Below are positions 1 to 6,403 of a stretch of DNA of 20,638 nucleotides, piece by piece. The stretch is from NCBI GenBank assembly GCA_030609975.1, contig JAUWSR010000021.1:1-20638 (forward strand), written 5' to 3'. The notes under the pieces are model-generated. The model saw only the letters and a list, made by a program, of their open reading frames with translations, did not search any database and had not been told where the DNA came from. The position numbers were made by a program, and so were the translations under genes. This DNA is from Acidobacteriota bacterium. Its GTDB lineage: Bacteria; Acidobacteriota; Aminicenantia; Aminicenantales; Aminicenantaceae. How positions within the stretch are numbered: the stretch's first letter is position 1; the number at the start of each line of letters is the position of its first letter.

Positions 1-852
1 AAGTGCTCTGAGCTGCCTGCGTGTAGATTCGGAATAGGGGAAAAAGTTGTACTCGACGGCTGGAGCCAAAGTGAATCGTAGGTCTAAATTGTTATAAGTC
101 GCAGACTCCGCCTCGAACCATCCACCTGCTGAGAAGTGTTCTCCCAGGCTTTTCACGACCATGGTCGCCAGATCTTTTTCTACCTGGGTGCTTTCTAGGT
201 GTTCATCCTCGTAGTCATAGATCCTTTCGTCAAAATCACCCGATAATCCGATCCGAATTTTCAGATCCGGAGTGATACGATTGGCAGAAAGGTTGACATC
301 CAGTGAGCGGGTTTTCCGGCTGACCTCCCCGCCCATGCGGCCGTCTCCGCTGATGCTGAACACCCAGAAATTCCAGGGATCAGAAACCGCCGTGGGCCGG
401 AGTCTCTCACGGAAGCTCAGGTTGATGTACTCTGCGATCGGAGTTTTAATGATGTAGGGGAACAGGCCTCGCTCCAGAACCTCGACCTGGGCTCTTCGAA
501 TCTCGTCCAATGTGTCGTTCGGTCCGGAAGCGACTACCAGAGTATTGTCAATTCCCTTGTAATTTTCCAACCCGATAAAAGCAAAGGTGTATTCCCGGCC
601 ACCGCTGCCTGTGGTTTGATCTGTGACCAGAACATGGATATCCGCGTCCTTTCTATCCCGAACCCAGTTGACATAGGTGATCTCTTCCCGAAAAAAATCC
701 CGGTCACACCTACGGCAGTCAAGAAAAACCCGGGGAGCATAATCCCGCAGTTGATCGAGCTCGTTTCCATTGTTTTGAGCGTAGAGCTGTGTGTTCGATA
801 CAGAGAAAATCAACGCGGCGATTCCGATTACAAACAGCCAACTTCGTTTCAT
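1..852 (-). CDS. Secreted protein of unknown function, probable outer-membrane barrel; 3' end outside window
   Basis: An open frame of 284 codons runs from an ATG at 852 leftward off the edge of the window without a stop. A GAGGAGG ribosome site lies seven bases before the ATG, which fixes the start. The first 26 or so residues form a typical signal peptide (Lys-Arg, hydrophobic core, ending LYAQ). The mature N-terminus contains VFLDCRRCDRDFFREEI followed by a NWVRDRKDADIHVL stretch and a TGSGGREYTFAFIG stretch. I recognise this pattern from uncharacterised secreted proteins of Bacteroidota- and Acidobacteriota-like bacteria, whose C-terminal half is thought to be a beta-barrel. The visible C-terminal part alternates hydrophobic and polar residues, which fits strands. 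It follows the GH95-like gene on the same strand after a 216-base gap with a possible promoter of its own. No enzymatic function can be assigned. Confidence 0.75.
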   Translation of the reverse strand, partial: MKRSWLFVIGIAALIFSVSNTQLYAQNNGNELDQLRDYAPRVFLDCRRCDRDFFREEITYVNWVRDRKDADIHVLVTDQTTGSGGREYTFAFIGLENYKGIDNTLVVASGPNDTLDEIRRAQVEVLERGLFPYIIKTPIAEYINLSFRERLRPTAVSDPWNFWVFSISGDGRMGGEVSRKTRSLDVNLSANRITPDLKIRIGLSGDFDERIYDYEDEHLESTQVEKDLATMVVKSLGEHFSAGGWFEAESATYNNLDLRFTLAPAVEYNFFPYSESTRRQLRAL

Positions 853-1023
853 CAGTATTCCTCCTCAATGAACCTGTAGACTGAAATCTATCCCATGAGA
901 TACACTAGGATAGCAGGAGGACATTAAAAGAACGTGAAAAATGGATTAAAAAATATTAATATTGCAAAAAAGATCCAAAGATAAAAGAGGTCTATTCAAA
1001 CAGAGTTGAGAGGGGGAATAATT

Positions 1024-1052
1024 TGTATATCTCAGGCGGAAACCCATGTCAG
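1024..1052 (-). promoter_or_regulatory. Possible sigma70 promoter for the gene ending at base 1
   Basis: Read on the minus strand, CTGACA (1052-1047) and TATACA (1029-1024) are separated by 17 bases. This would start a transcript near 1017 with a leader of about 165 bases before the ATG at 852. The -35 matches consensus at five of six positions and the -10 at four of six. A 12-base AT-rich palindrome, AATATTAATATT, lies inside the leader at 952-963. Moderate to low support. Confidence 0.35.
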
Positions 1053-1068
1053 CGCAACGTGAATAGGA

Positions 1069-3372
1069 TCAACGTTCCAATCGAATTTGTGCCGTTTCGC
1101 CAGGATCCATGGATAAGATAAGGATGTCTCGTTCAACTTTAAAACTGTCTTTAGGGATACCCCTTACCTTATAAGCAGAATCTCCAAAAGGATTTTGCAG
1201 CCGGCATTCGCCACCTTTTTCTGAGAAAACATCCACTCCTGTTGTCTGCCCCTCAGATCGTATTGCAGAGATTAAAAAAGCACCTTCTGTGCGCAGGGTG
1301 CTGAAGGCGGCATCTTGCCAGTTCTCAGGCACGGCCGGGAAAATTCGGATCGTACCTGAATAGCTCTGGAGCAGCATTTCCTGAACTCCCGCGGCAAAGG
1401 CAAAATTGCCTTCCAGGGTGAAAGGACGGTAGGTGTAGCGGCTGTAGCCTTGGCCGGACTGATCGCCGTTGCAGTGGAAACTGCTGCGCAGACAGAAGGC
1501 GGTGGCAAAGATCTCTAAGGCCTCCTCTGCGGTGCGGCCGTCCCGTGCTCTGGCTGCCAGGTTGGCCAGCCAACTGAAACTGTAGCCGGTCCAGTAATCC
1601 GTACCCAGGTGTTTGAGATCTGCCAGGGATGCCGAGATGATCTTTTGATCTCTAAGGCCGTTTTCCCAGCGGATAAGTCCCAGAGGGTGGATGGCCATGA
1701 GGTGCGAGAAATGGCGATGGGATTCCAAGAGGGGATAGCCCTTGGCAACGAGCAGTTTTTGGATCTCCGGATCCAGGGCAAATTCCGGCATCTCTTTCAG
1801 TCGCGTTCGCCAGCGTTCGGAATCCTGGCTGAGATTCAATTCTCCGGCCAATTCGGCTGCTTTTTCAAAGACGAATCGGATCAAGGCCAAGTCGTAGTTG
1901 GTGATGGACGGAAACCAGGCATCCAGCCGGTTGTCATTTATCTCGGGTGAGGAGCTCAAGGGCAGGGTGCGTTTGCCCTTGCTGTCCATCTCTGTGACCG
2001 CTTCGAAAAAGATCCCGGCGGCATGAAACCAGGGGTAGGCTTTCTGTTTGAGAAATTCCCGGTCCAAGGAGTAGCGCCAGTGCAGGTAGAAATGGTGCGC
2101 CAGCCATCCGGCGGTGGTGGCGGAGTGGGTGTATTGATGCCAGCCCCCGATCTGGTTCTGATTTAGGTCGGCCGTCATGGGGACATTGAGCCCGGGCAGC
2201 CCAAAGAAACGCAAAGTCCAGGCTTGGGCGTTGGATTTGGTCTCCCAAAGCCAGTTCAAGAAGCCTTCCTCTTCTTTCAGGCGGTTGCCGCTGTAAGCCG
2301 GCCAATAGCTGAGCTCCGTGTTGAGGTCGTGATGATAATCCCCTTTCCAGGGCGGCAGAAGGCCGTTATCCGCGGTCCAAGGACCTTGCAGAGTGATAGG
2401 CGGAGTGTCGGAGCGGGCAGCTGAACCAAATTTATAGGTCTCCAAGTACCACTGATGTTCGAGGGTCTGGTTGGGGAGCTGTAAAAATGACCGATCCCAG
2501 AAGCCGGCCCACCACGCAGTGTGGCTGTCCAGCGCTGATTCGAATCCGGTTTCCAAGGCTTCTTTGCACCTATCTGTCGCAGTTTTCAGCGGATCCGGAC
2601 TCTCCTGAGATGTGACAATTGTCCATATCCCCAGCCATGTATCTCCTTGGTTTTTCCACATGAGCACGACTGCAAAGGAAAAATCTCCCCAACCCTTCTG
2701 ATGGTAGGCTATCCAATCCTCTCCTTCGCTTTCCTGGGGTGGAGGATATCCCAGCAGACCCACTTCCATCACACGTGTGTTTTGAGGATCTTTATTCTTG
2801 ACCGGTCCACCAAAGGCCGGAACCACAAGTTTGGGTTTGACCTCTGTCTTGGTTTGAATCCGAATCACCCCTGTGGGACGGGACGCATGTACAAATACCT
2901 CGGCAATAGAGCCATCGTTAAGTTCGATGGTCGCCTGCGCGGTTTCCAGCTCGAGTTTAGCATGGTTGAACTCCTGCTGTCCTTCCAGTTGCAGTTCGAT
3001 ACGGCCGGCCGGGATCTTGGTCGGACCCGGATTCCGGTAGGGCTTTTCGTAAACGTGCTGCAGGTCCTCTATCCGCTTTTCCGCTACCCACTCACGCATG
3101 GTTTGGTAGGAGTACTCTGGTGAGTTGAACTCAGGGACCGGTCTCAGATCCCACAGGTCGGTCCGGTCCAAGGATATTTTTAAGGGATTCCCATCTCCCC
3201 ACACCAAAGCTCCCAAAAGACCATTCCCCAGGGGCATGGCTTCATCCCAGACCTCCGCCGGTGTTTCGTACTCCAAACTGTGCTGGGGCCGTGCAAGCTC
3301 CAGATCAAACTCGGGAGCAGGCGAGCAGGCCAGGAATAAGACCAGAAAAATGATAGTGGATCCTTTCAGCAT
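1069..3372 (-). CDS. GH95-like glycoside hydrolase, lipoprotein
   Basis: Probable exo-glycosidase of the GH95 clan (alpha-L-fucosidase or alpha-L-galactosidase type), 767 residues, exported and lipid-anchored. The N-terminus carries a lipobox (LFLAC) about 16 residues in. Near residue 40 is an EAMPLGNGLLGALVWGD stretch, the hallmark of the GH95 N-terminal domain. The (alpha/alpha)6 barrel contains HHDLNTELSYWP (D349, N351), SSSPEIND (E477, the expected general acid), HRHFSHLMAIHP and FTLEGNFAFAAG (E654). In characterised GH95 enzymes the corresponding motifs read NIN and IDGNFG, so two active-site positions differ here. I chose ATG 3372 over an in-frame GTG at 3381 because GAGGTGA sits five bases before the ATG, whereas the GTG would lie inside that ribosome site. 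A strong promoter precedes it. The fold is sure; the substrate is not. Confidence 0.85.
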   Translation of the reverse strand: MLKGSTIIFLVLFLACSPAPEFDLELARPQHSLEYETPAEVWDEAMPLGNGLLGALVWGDGNPLKISLDRTDLWDLRPVPEFNSPEYSYQTMREWVAEKRIEDLQHVYEKPYRNPGPTKIPAGRIELQLEGQQEFNHAKLELETAQATIELNDGSIAEVFVHASRPTGVIRIQTKTEVKPKLVVPAFGGPVKNKDPQNTRVMEVGLLGYPPPQESEGEDWIAYHQKGWGDFSFAVVLMWKNQGDTWLGIWTIVTSQESPDPLKTATDRCKEALETGFESALDSHTAWWAGFWDRSFLQLPNQTLEHQWYLETYKFGSAARSDTPPITLQGPWTADNGLLPPWKGDYHHDLNTELSYWPAYSGNRLKEEEGFLNWLWETKSNAQAWTLRFFGLPGLNVPMTADLNQNQIGGWHQYTHSATTAGWLAHHFYLHWRYSLDREFLKQKAYPWFHAAGIFFEAVTEMDSKGKRTLPLSSSPEINDNRLDAWFPSITNYDLALIRFVFEKAAELAGELNLSQDSERWRTRLKEMPEFALDPEIQKLLVAKGYPLLESHRHFSHLMAIHPLGLIRWENGLRDQKIISASLADLKHLGTDYWTGYSFSWLANLAARARDGRTAEEALEIFATAFCLRSSFHCNGDQSGQGYSRYTYRPFTLEGNFAFAAGVQEMLLQSYSGTIRIFPAVPENWQDAAFSTLRTEGAFLISAIRSEGQTTGVDVFSEKGGECRLQNPFGDSAYKVRGIPKDSFKVERDILILSMDPGETAQIRLER

Positions 3373-3401
3373 TTTCCTCACCTCATCAGAAATTTAACGC
3401 T

Positions 3402-3430
3402 ATTGTAACATTGCCGCATATCCTGCTCAA
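3402..3430 (-). promoter_or_regulatory. Sigma70-type promoter of the GH95-like gene
   Basis: On the minus strand TTGAGC (3430-3425) and TACAAT (3407-3402) are separated by exactly 17 bases, and TG stands one base before the -10, giving an extended -10. The predicted start near 3395 leaves a leader of about 23 bases that includes the GAGGTGA ribosome site. Confidence 0.6.
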
Positions 3431-3446
3431 ACAGGAATCGCCTTAA

Positions 3447-3884
3447 CCTGGTTTACTAATATACATGCTGGTTACCATTCCGCTCTTTTCAGTTGAGATA
3501 ACCCTAGGCAAAGCCACGCGTAAGGATCCGGTGGGAGCCTACAAGGCTTTGGCACCGGGAACTCCCTGGTTTCTGAATGGATACCTGAATGTGCTGACCT
3601 TGATCCTGATGCTTATTCTGAGGCGCGGCCTAAAAAAAGGCATTGAACTTGCGAACAGCGTCATGATGCCCGCCCTGCTCCTTATCCTTGGGGCTTTGTT
3701 TATGACGCTGTTTGTGGGCTGGGTTTGGCGCATCCCCAATTTTGCCCGGGCGGCGGGTATCACTTCCAAAGCGGTTGTATTTATTTGGTCTTTTCTGGTG
3801 AAATATTTGATTCCGATGATCATTTTTATGGTTTGGCTAAATCTGTTGGGGATAAACCTTGAAATCTCGCGCCTATTCCAATAA
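3447..3884 (+). pseudogene. Relic of a sodium:neurotransmitter symporter (NSS/SNF) family transporter with two internal deletions
   Basis: About 145 residues with clear similarity to NSS-family transporters, which normally have about 430-520 residues and 11-12 membrane segments. The N-terminal part (LLIYMLVTIPLFSVEITLGK, then DPVGAYKALAPGTPWFLNGYLNV) matches the TM1-TM3 region. It then jumps to GLKKGIELANSVMMP, which belongs near TM5-TM6. It jumps again at ALFMTLFVGWVW to the last two helices, ending in KYLIPMIIFMVWLNLLGI. Similarity begins before the first ATG (3465) and is closed upstream by an in-frame TAA at 3444. No ribosome site precedes the ATG. The reading frame stays open across both deletions, so either the losses were in frame or a short product is kept; a decayed gene is the simpler reading. 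The family call is from recalled motifs. Confidence 0.65.
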
Positions 3885-3887
3885 AGT
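3859..3887 (+). promoter_or_regulatory. Possible promoter of the corrinoid-protein gene
   Basis: TTGAAA (3859-3864) and TAAAGT (3882-3887) are 17 bases apart, inside and just after the tail of the transporter relic. The predicted start near 3894 coincides with the palindrome at 3893-3904 and leaves only about 20 bases before the ATG at 3913. Confidence 0.4.
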
Positions 3888-3892
3888 AGGGA

Positions 3893-3904
3893 CTTATTAA
3901 TAAG
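3893..3904. repeat. 12-base perfect palindrome CTTATTAATAAG at the corrinoid gene leader
   Basis: CTTATTAATAAG is its own reverse complement. It sits at the predicted transcription start and its last bases run into the AAGGAGG ribosome site at 3902-3908. The position suits a repressor operator. AT-rich palindromes of this length can also arise by chance, so this is suggestive only. Confidence 0.35.
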
Positions 3905-3912
3905 GAGGCACA

Positions 3913-4560
3913 ATGGGAGTTCTGGAGCAAATTGCATCCGACATCGTCGAGGGCAACTCAGAGTCGGTACATGCGCTGACTCAACAAGCGGTGGATGAAA
4001 ATATCGCGGCTGTCGATATCCTGAACAACGGTTTGGTGGCGGGAATGAATGTTGTCAGCGAGCAGTTCAAGAACAACGAGATCTTCATCCCTGAAGTCTT
4101 GGTCTCGGCTAGAGCTATGAAAGCCGGAATGGAGATCATTCGGCCTCTGCTGGCGGAAGCTCAAGTTGAATCCCGTGGAAGAGTGATCCTGGGTACGGTG
4201 CAGGGCGATCTGCACGATATCGGCAAGAATATCGTAGCCATGCTGCTGGAGGGGGCCGGCTTTGATATCATCGACCTGGGTGCGGATGTCCCTATCGAAA
4301 AATTCGTGGAATCCGCGAAAAATGAAGGTGCCGACATCATCGGCATGTCCGCACTCTTGACCACCACCATGGTAAACATGCGTTCCACCATTGAAGCCTT
4401 GGAGAATATCGATCTCAAGAAAGGCCTTAAGGTCATGATCGGGGGAGCTCCCATCACCCAGACCTTCGCCGACGAAATCCATGCGGACGGCTATGCCCCT
4501 GACGCCGCCGCAGCCATCGACCTCGCCCTCTCTCTTATGGGGACAGTCCCCAAGAAGTAA
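3913..4560 (+). CDS. Methyltransferase cognate corrinoid protein (MtbC/MtmC-type, B12-binding)
   Basis: A 215-residue two-domain protein of the size usual for corrinoid shuttles of methylamine, methanol or methoxy-compound methyltransferase systems. Residues 1-85 form the helical cap domain. Residues 90-215 form the cobalamin-binding Rossmann fold with D-L-H-D-I-G-K-N at 99-106, where H101 is the lower axial cobalt ligand. An S-A-L-L motif lies near 145 and G-G-A-P near 177. The start is fixed by a perfect AAGGAGG five bases upstream. In this family the protein receives a methyl group on Co(I) from a substrate-specific methyltransferase and passes it to a second one. Neither partner, nor a reductive activase, is encoded beside it in this window. 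The neighbouring transporter relic could be the remains of a substrate uptake gene. The exact substrate class cannot be deduced. Confidence 0.92.
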   Translation: MGVLEQIASDIVEGNSESVHALTQQAVDENIAAVDILNNGLVAGMNVVSEQFKNNEIFIPEVLVSARAMKAGMEIIRPLLAEAQVESRGRVILGTVQGDLHDIGKNIVAMLLEGAGFDIIDLGADVPIEKFVESAKNEGADIIGMSALLTTTMVNMRSTIEALENIDLKKGLKVMIGGAPITQTFADEIHADGYAPDAAAAIDLALSLMGTVPKK

Positions 4561-4617
4561 AGAAAACAAACAAGTTGCAACGGATTTTTGCTTATATTCA
4601 TATCTTAAACTGCTCGT

Positions 4618-4647
4618 TTTAGGGGCCAAAAGTAGGATTTAAGGGGC
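4618..4647 (+). repeat. Two direct repeats TTTA(A)GGGGC, 21 bases apart, upstream of the propeller gene
   Basis: TTTAGGGGC at 4618-4626 and TTTAAGGGGC at 4638-4647 have their GGGGC cores 21 bases apart, two helical turns. They lie just upstream of an extended -10 that lacks a recognisable -35, the arrangement expected of an activator binding site. Confidence 0.35.
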
Positions 4648-4651
4648 AGTC

Positions 4652-4660
4652 TGCTATAAT
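4652..4660 (+). promoter_or_regulatory. Extended -10 promoter of the propeller gene at 4716
   Basis: TGCTATAAT combines a perfect TATAAT hexamer (4655-4660) with the TGn extension. The -35 position (about 4632-4637, GTAGGA) does not match consensus, so activity may depend on the extension or on an activator at the flanking direct repeats. The start would be near 4667, about 49 bases before the ATG. Confidence 0.6.
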
Positions 4661-4715
4661 AAGTTTAAAAGAATTGGAATGTGATCCAATGGGATGCTTG
4701 CGAAGGAGAGGATCG

Positions 4716-6080
4716 ATGAAAAAAAGATTTTTGTTTCTAGGTTTAGGAGTTCTGTTTTTTCTAGTTATGTTTACTTCGCTCCCAGGCCAGAATAACAAAA
4801 CAGGCGTGAACTGGCCCAGTTTTCGCGGGGAAGATGCTAAGGGTTTTTCCGATGGTTTTGCCTCGCCCATTTCCTGGGATGTCGAATCCTCTAAAAACGT
4901 CAAGTGGAAAACCCCGATCCCGGGCCTAGGTCATTCCAGTCCGATCGTGTGGGGCAATTTTATCTATATCACGACTGCGATCAGTGGTGTCGAAGATCCC
5001 GAACTGAAGGTGGGATTATACGGCAGCATCAATCCGGTGGAGGACGAGACCGAACATCTGTTCAAGGTTTACTGCCTGGATAAAAACTCAGGCAAGATCA
5101 TTTGGGAGCACACCTCCCACAAAGGCATTCCCAAGGTCAAACGACATCCCAAAGCAACACACGCCAATTCCACCCCTGCCACAGATGGGGAACATGTGGT
5201 GGCGTTTTTCGGATCTGAGGGGCTCTACTGCTATAGCATGCAGGGCAAGCTGCTCTGGAAAAAGGATTTTGGTGTGCTTGATTCGGCCTTTTTTATGGTT
5301 CCCACGGCTCAGTGGGGTTTTGCCAGTTCTCCCGTCATCCATGACGGTGTGGTGGTCATTCAAGCCGATGTCCTGGAAAATTCATTCCTGGCAGCCTTGG
5401 ATGTAAAAACCGGCAAGGTATTGTGGAAAACCGGACGAAATGATTATCCCACCTGGAGCACGCCCACGGTCCAGGCTGTGGGCCAAGGAAAGCAGGTTAT
5501 CGTAAATGGCTTCAAACATGTCGGTGCCTATGACTTTAAAACGGGGAAAGAGATCTGGAAGCTGAGTGGTGCCGGGGATATCCCGGTTCCCACGCCAGTC
5601 GTTGCCCACGGCCTGGTGTTCATAAACAGCGCCCACGGCAAAATGTCTCCTATCTTTGCTATTAAACTTAGCGCCCAAGGAGATATATCTTTAAAGCCGG
5701 GAGAAGATTCCAACGAGTTTATCGTTTGGAGCATCAACCGAGGCGGTGCCTACATGCAGACGCCGCTGATATATGGTGATTATCTGTACAATCTGCGTGG
5801 AAACGGGGCCTTCGAATGCTATAAAGCCACAACCGGCGAGCGGATCTACCGCGAAAAAGTCGGCAATATGTCGAGTTTTTCAGCCTCGGCCGTGGCTGCG
5901 GACGGCAAGCTCTATCTCCCCAGTGAACAGGGAGATATCTTTGTGGTCAAGGCCGGACCCGAGTTCGAGGTCCTGGGCCAGAACCCTATGAAAGACATCT
6001 GCATGGCGACACCTGCTATATCCGAAGGCGTGGTTTTTATCCGAACCCATCATTTTCTAGCTGCGGTCCACGAAAAATAA
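4716..6080 (+). CDS. Secreted PQQ-like beta-propeller protein
   Basis: A 454-residue exported protein. Start ATG 4716 is chosen over the upstream in-frame ATG 4674 because AAGGAGAGG lies directly before it and the translation then begins with a proper signal peptide (KKR, hydrophobic core to about residue 22). The mature part opens with W-P-S-F-R-G at 33-38, common to many propellers annotated as PQQ-binding-like. Blades end in D-x-x-T/S-G-K-x-x-W type repeats: LDKNSGKIIW, LDVKTGKVLW, YDFKTGKEIW and the weaker KATTGERIY. The PQQ-dehydrogenase catalytic signatures (vicinal disulphide, haem domain) are not visible, so binding of PQQ is not implied; a scaffold, BamB-like or unknown ligand role is equally possible. 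It has its own promoter and is separated from the large redox operon by 323 bases, though it shares the fold with four of that operon's products. Confidence 0.88.
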   Translation: MKKRFLFLGLGVLFFLVMFTSLPGQNNKTGVNWPSFRGEDAKGFSDGFASPISWDVESSKNVKWKTPIPGLGHSSPIVWGNFIYITTAISGVEDPELKVGLYGSINPVEDETEHLFKVYCLDKNSGKIIWEHTSHKGIPKVKRHPKATHANSTPATDGEHVVAFFGSEGLYCYSMQGKLLWKKDFGVLDSAFFMVPTAQWGFASSPVIHDGVVVIQADVLENSFLAALDVKTGKVLWKTGRNDYPTWSTPTVQAVGQGKQVIVNGFKHVGAYDFKTGKEIWKLSGAGDIPVPTPVVAHGLVFINSAHGKMSPIFAIKLSAQGDISLKPGEDSNEFIVWSINRGGAYMQTPLIYGDYLYNLRGNGAFECYKATTGERIYREKVGNMSSFSASAVAADGKLYLPSEQGDIFVVKAGPEFEVLGQNPMKDICMATPAISEGVVFIRTHHFLAAVHEK

Positions 6081-6262
6081 GGCATCTTCGCCCTCCCGAC
6101 CAACCTCCCCCGCCTTACTCACCCACCACCCTTGTATTTCGGAGCTCTGGAAAAATGGCGATTATCTTTCAGTTCGGAGATATATTCCCTATCGCTTTAA
6201 TAGAAATGCGGGTGTGACCGAAGTCATCGGAAAGCTATCTTTTAGAGCTAACGTAACATTCT

Positions 6263-6289
6263 GATATTACTATGGTTATAGGTAATATC
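6263..6289. repeat. Inverted repeat, probable operator upstream of the redox operon
   Basis: GATATTA-CTAT and ATAG-G-TAATATC are complementary arms of 11 base pairs with one bulged G and a GGTT loop. The outer eight pairs (GATATTAC/GTAATATC) are perfect. There is no T-run after it, so it is not a terminator. It ends five bases before the -35 box of the predicted promoter and is centred near -54, which suits an activator site. Confidence 0.5.
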
Positions 6290-6294
6290 GAGGT

Positions 6295-6323
6295 TTGTGA
6301 TGAACAAATCAGGGTAGTACAAT
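6295..6323 (+). promoter_or_regulatory. Predicted promoter of the redox/propeller operon
   Basis: TTGTGA (6295-6300) and TACAAT (6318-6323) are separated by exactly 17 bases. The -10 matches at five of six positions and the -35 at four of six, which fits activator dependence together with the inverted repeat just upstream. The transcript would start near 6330. Confidence 0.5.
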
Positions 6324-6403
6324 TTGAGATTGAGACTATGTTATCGGCCAAAAAAAAGGTATTATAGCGGGTTGAGTTATGCAGTTTTTATGAGGTGCAT
6401 TAA

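Larger units (their letters stand above)
6081..6403. other. 323-base intergenic region with regulatory signals, no gene
   Basis: The left half (6081-6255) is pyrimidine-rich at first and holds nothing I can assign; no stem followed by a T-run marks the end of the preceding gene. The right half holds an inverted repeat at 6263-6289, a promoter at 6295-6323 and a leader of about 74 bases with a GAGGTG ribosome site before the ATG at 6404. Confidence 0.6.

Noticed and set aside
3958..4629. Open frame of 223 codons on the minus strand
   Set aside because: Antisense to the corrinoid protein, whose cobalamin motifs prove the plus-strand reading.
6155..6217. 20-codon frame starting ATGGCG in the intergenic region
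   Set aside because: The ribosome site is poor and distant, there is no recognisable motif, and it is too short to support from sequence alone.
6263..6289. Inverted repeat as an intrinsic terminator of the upstream propeller gene
   Set aside because: It is AT-rich, lies 183 bases after the stop and is not followed by a T-run.
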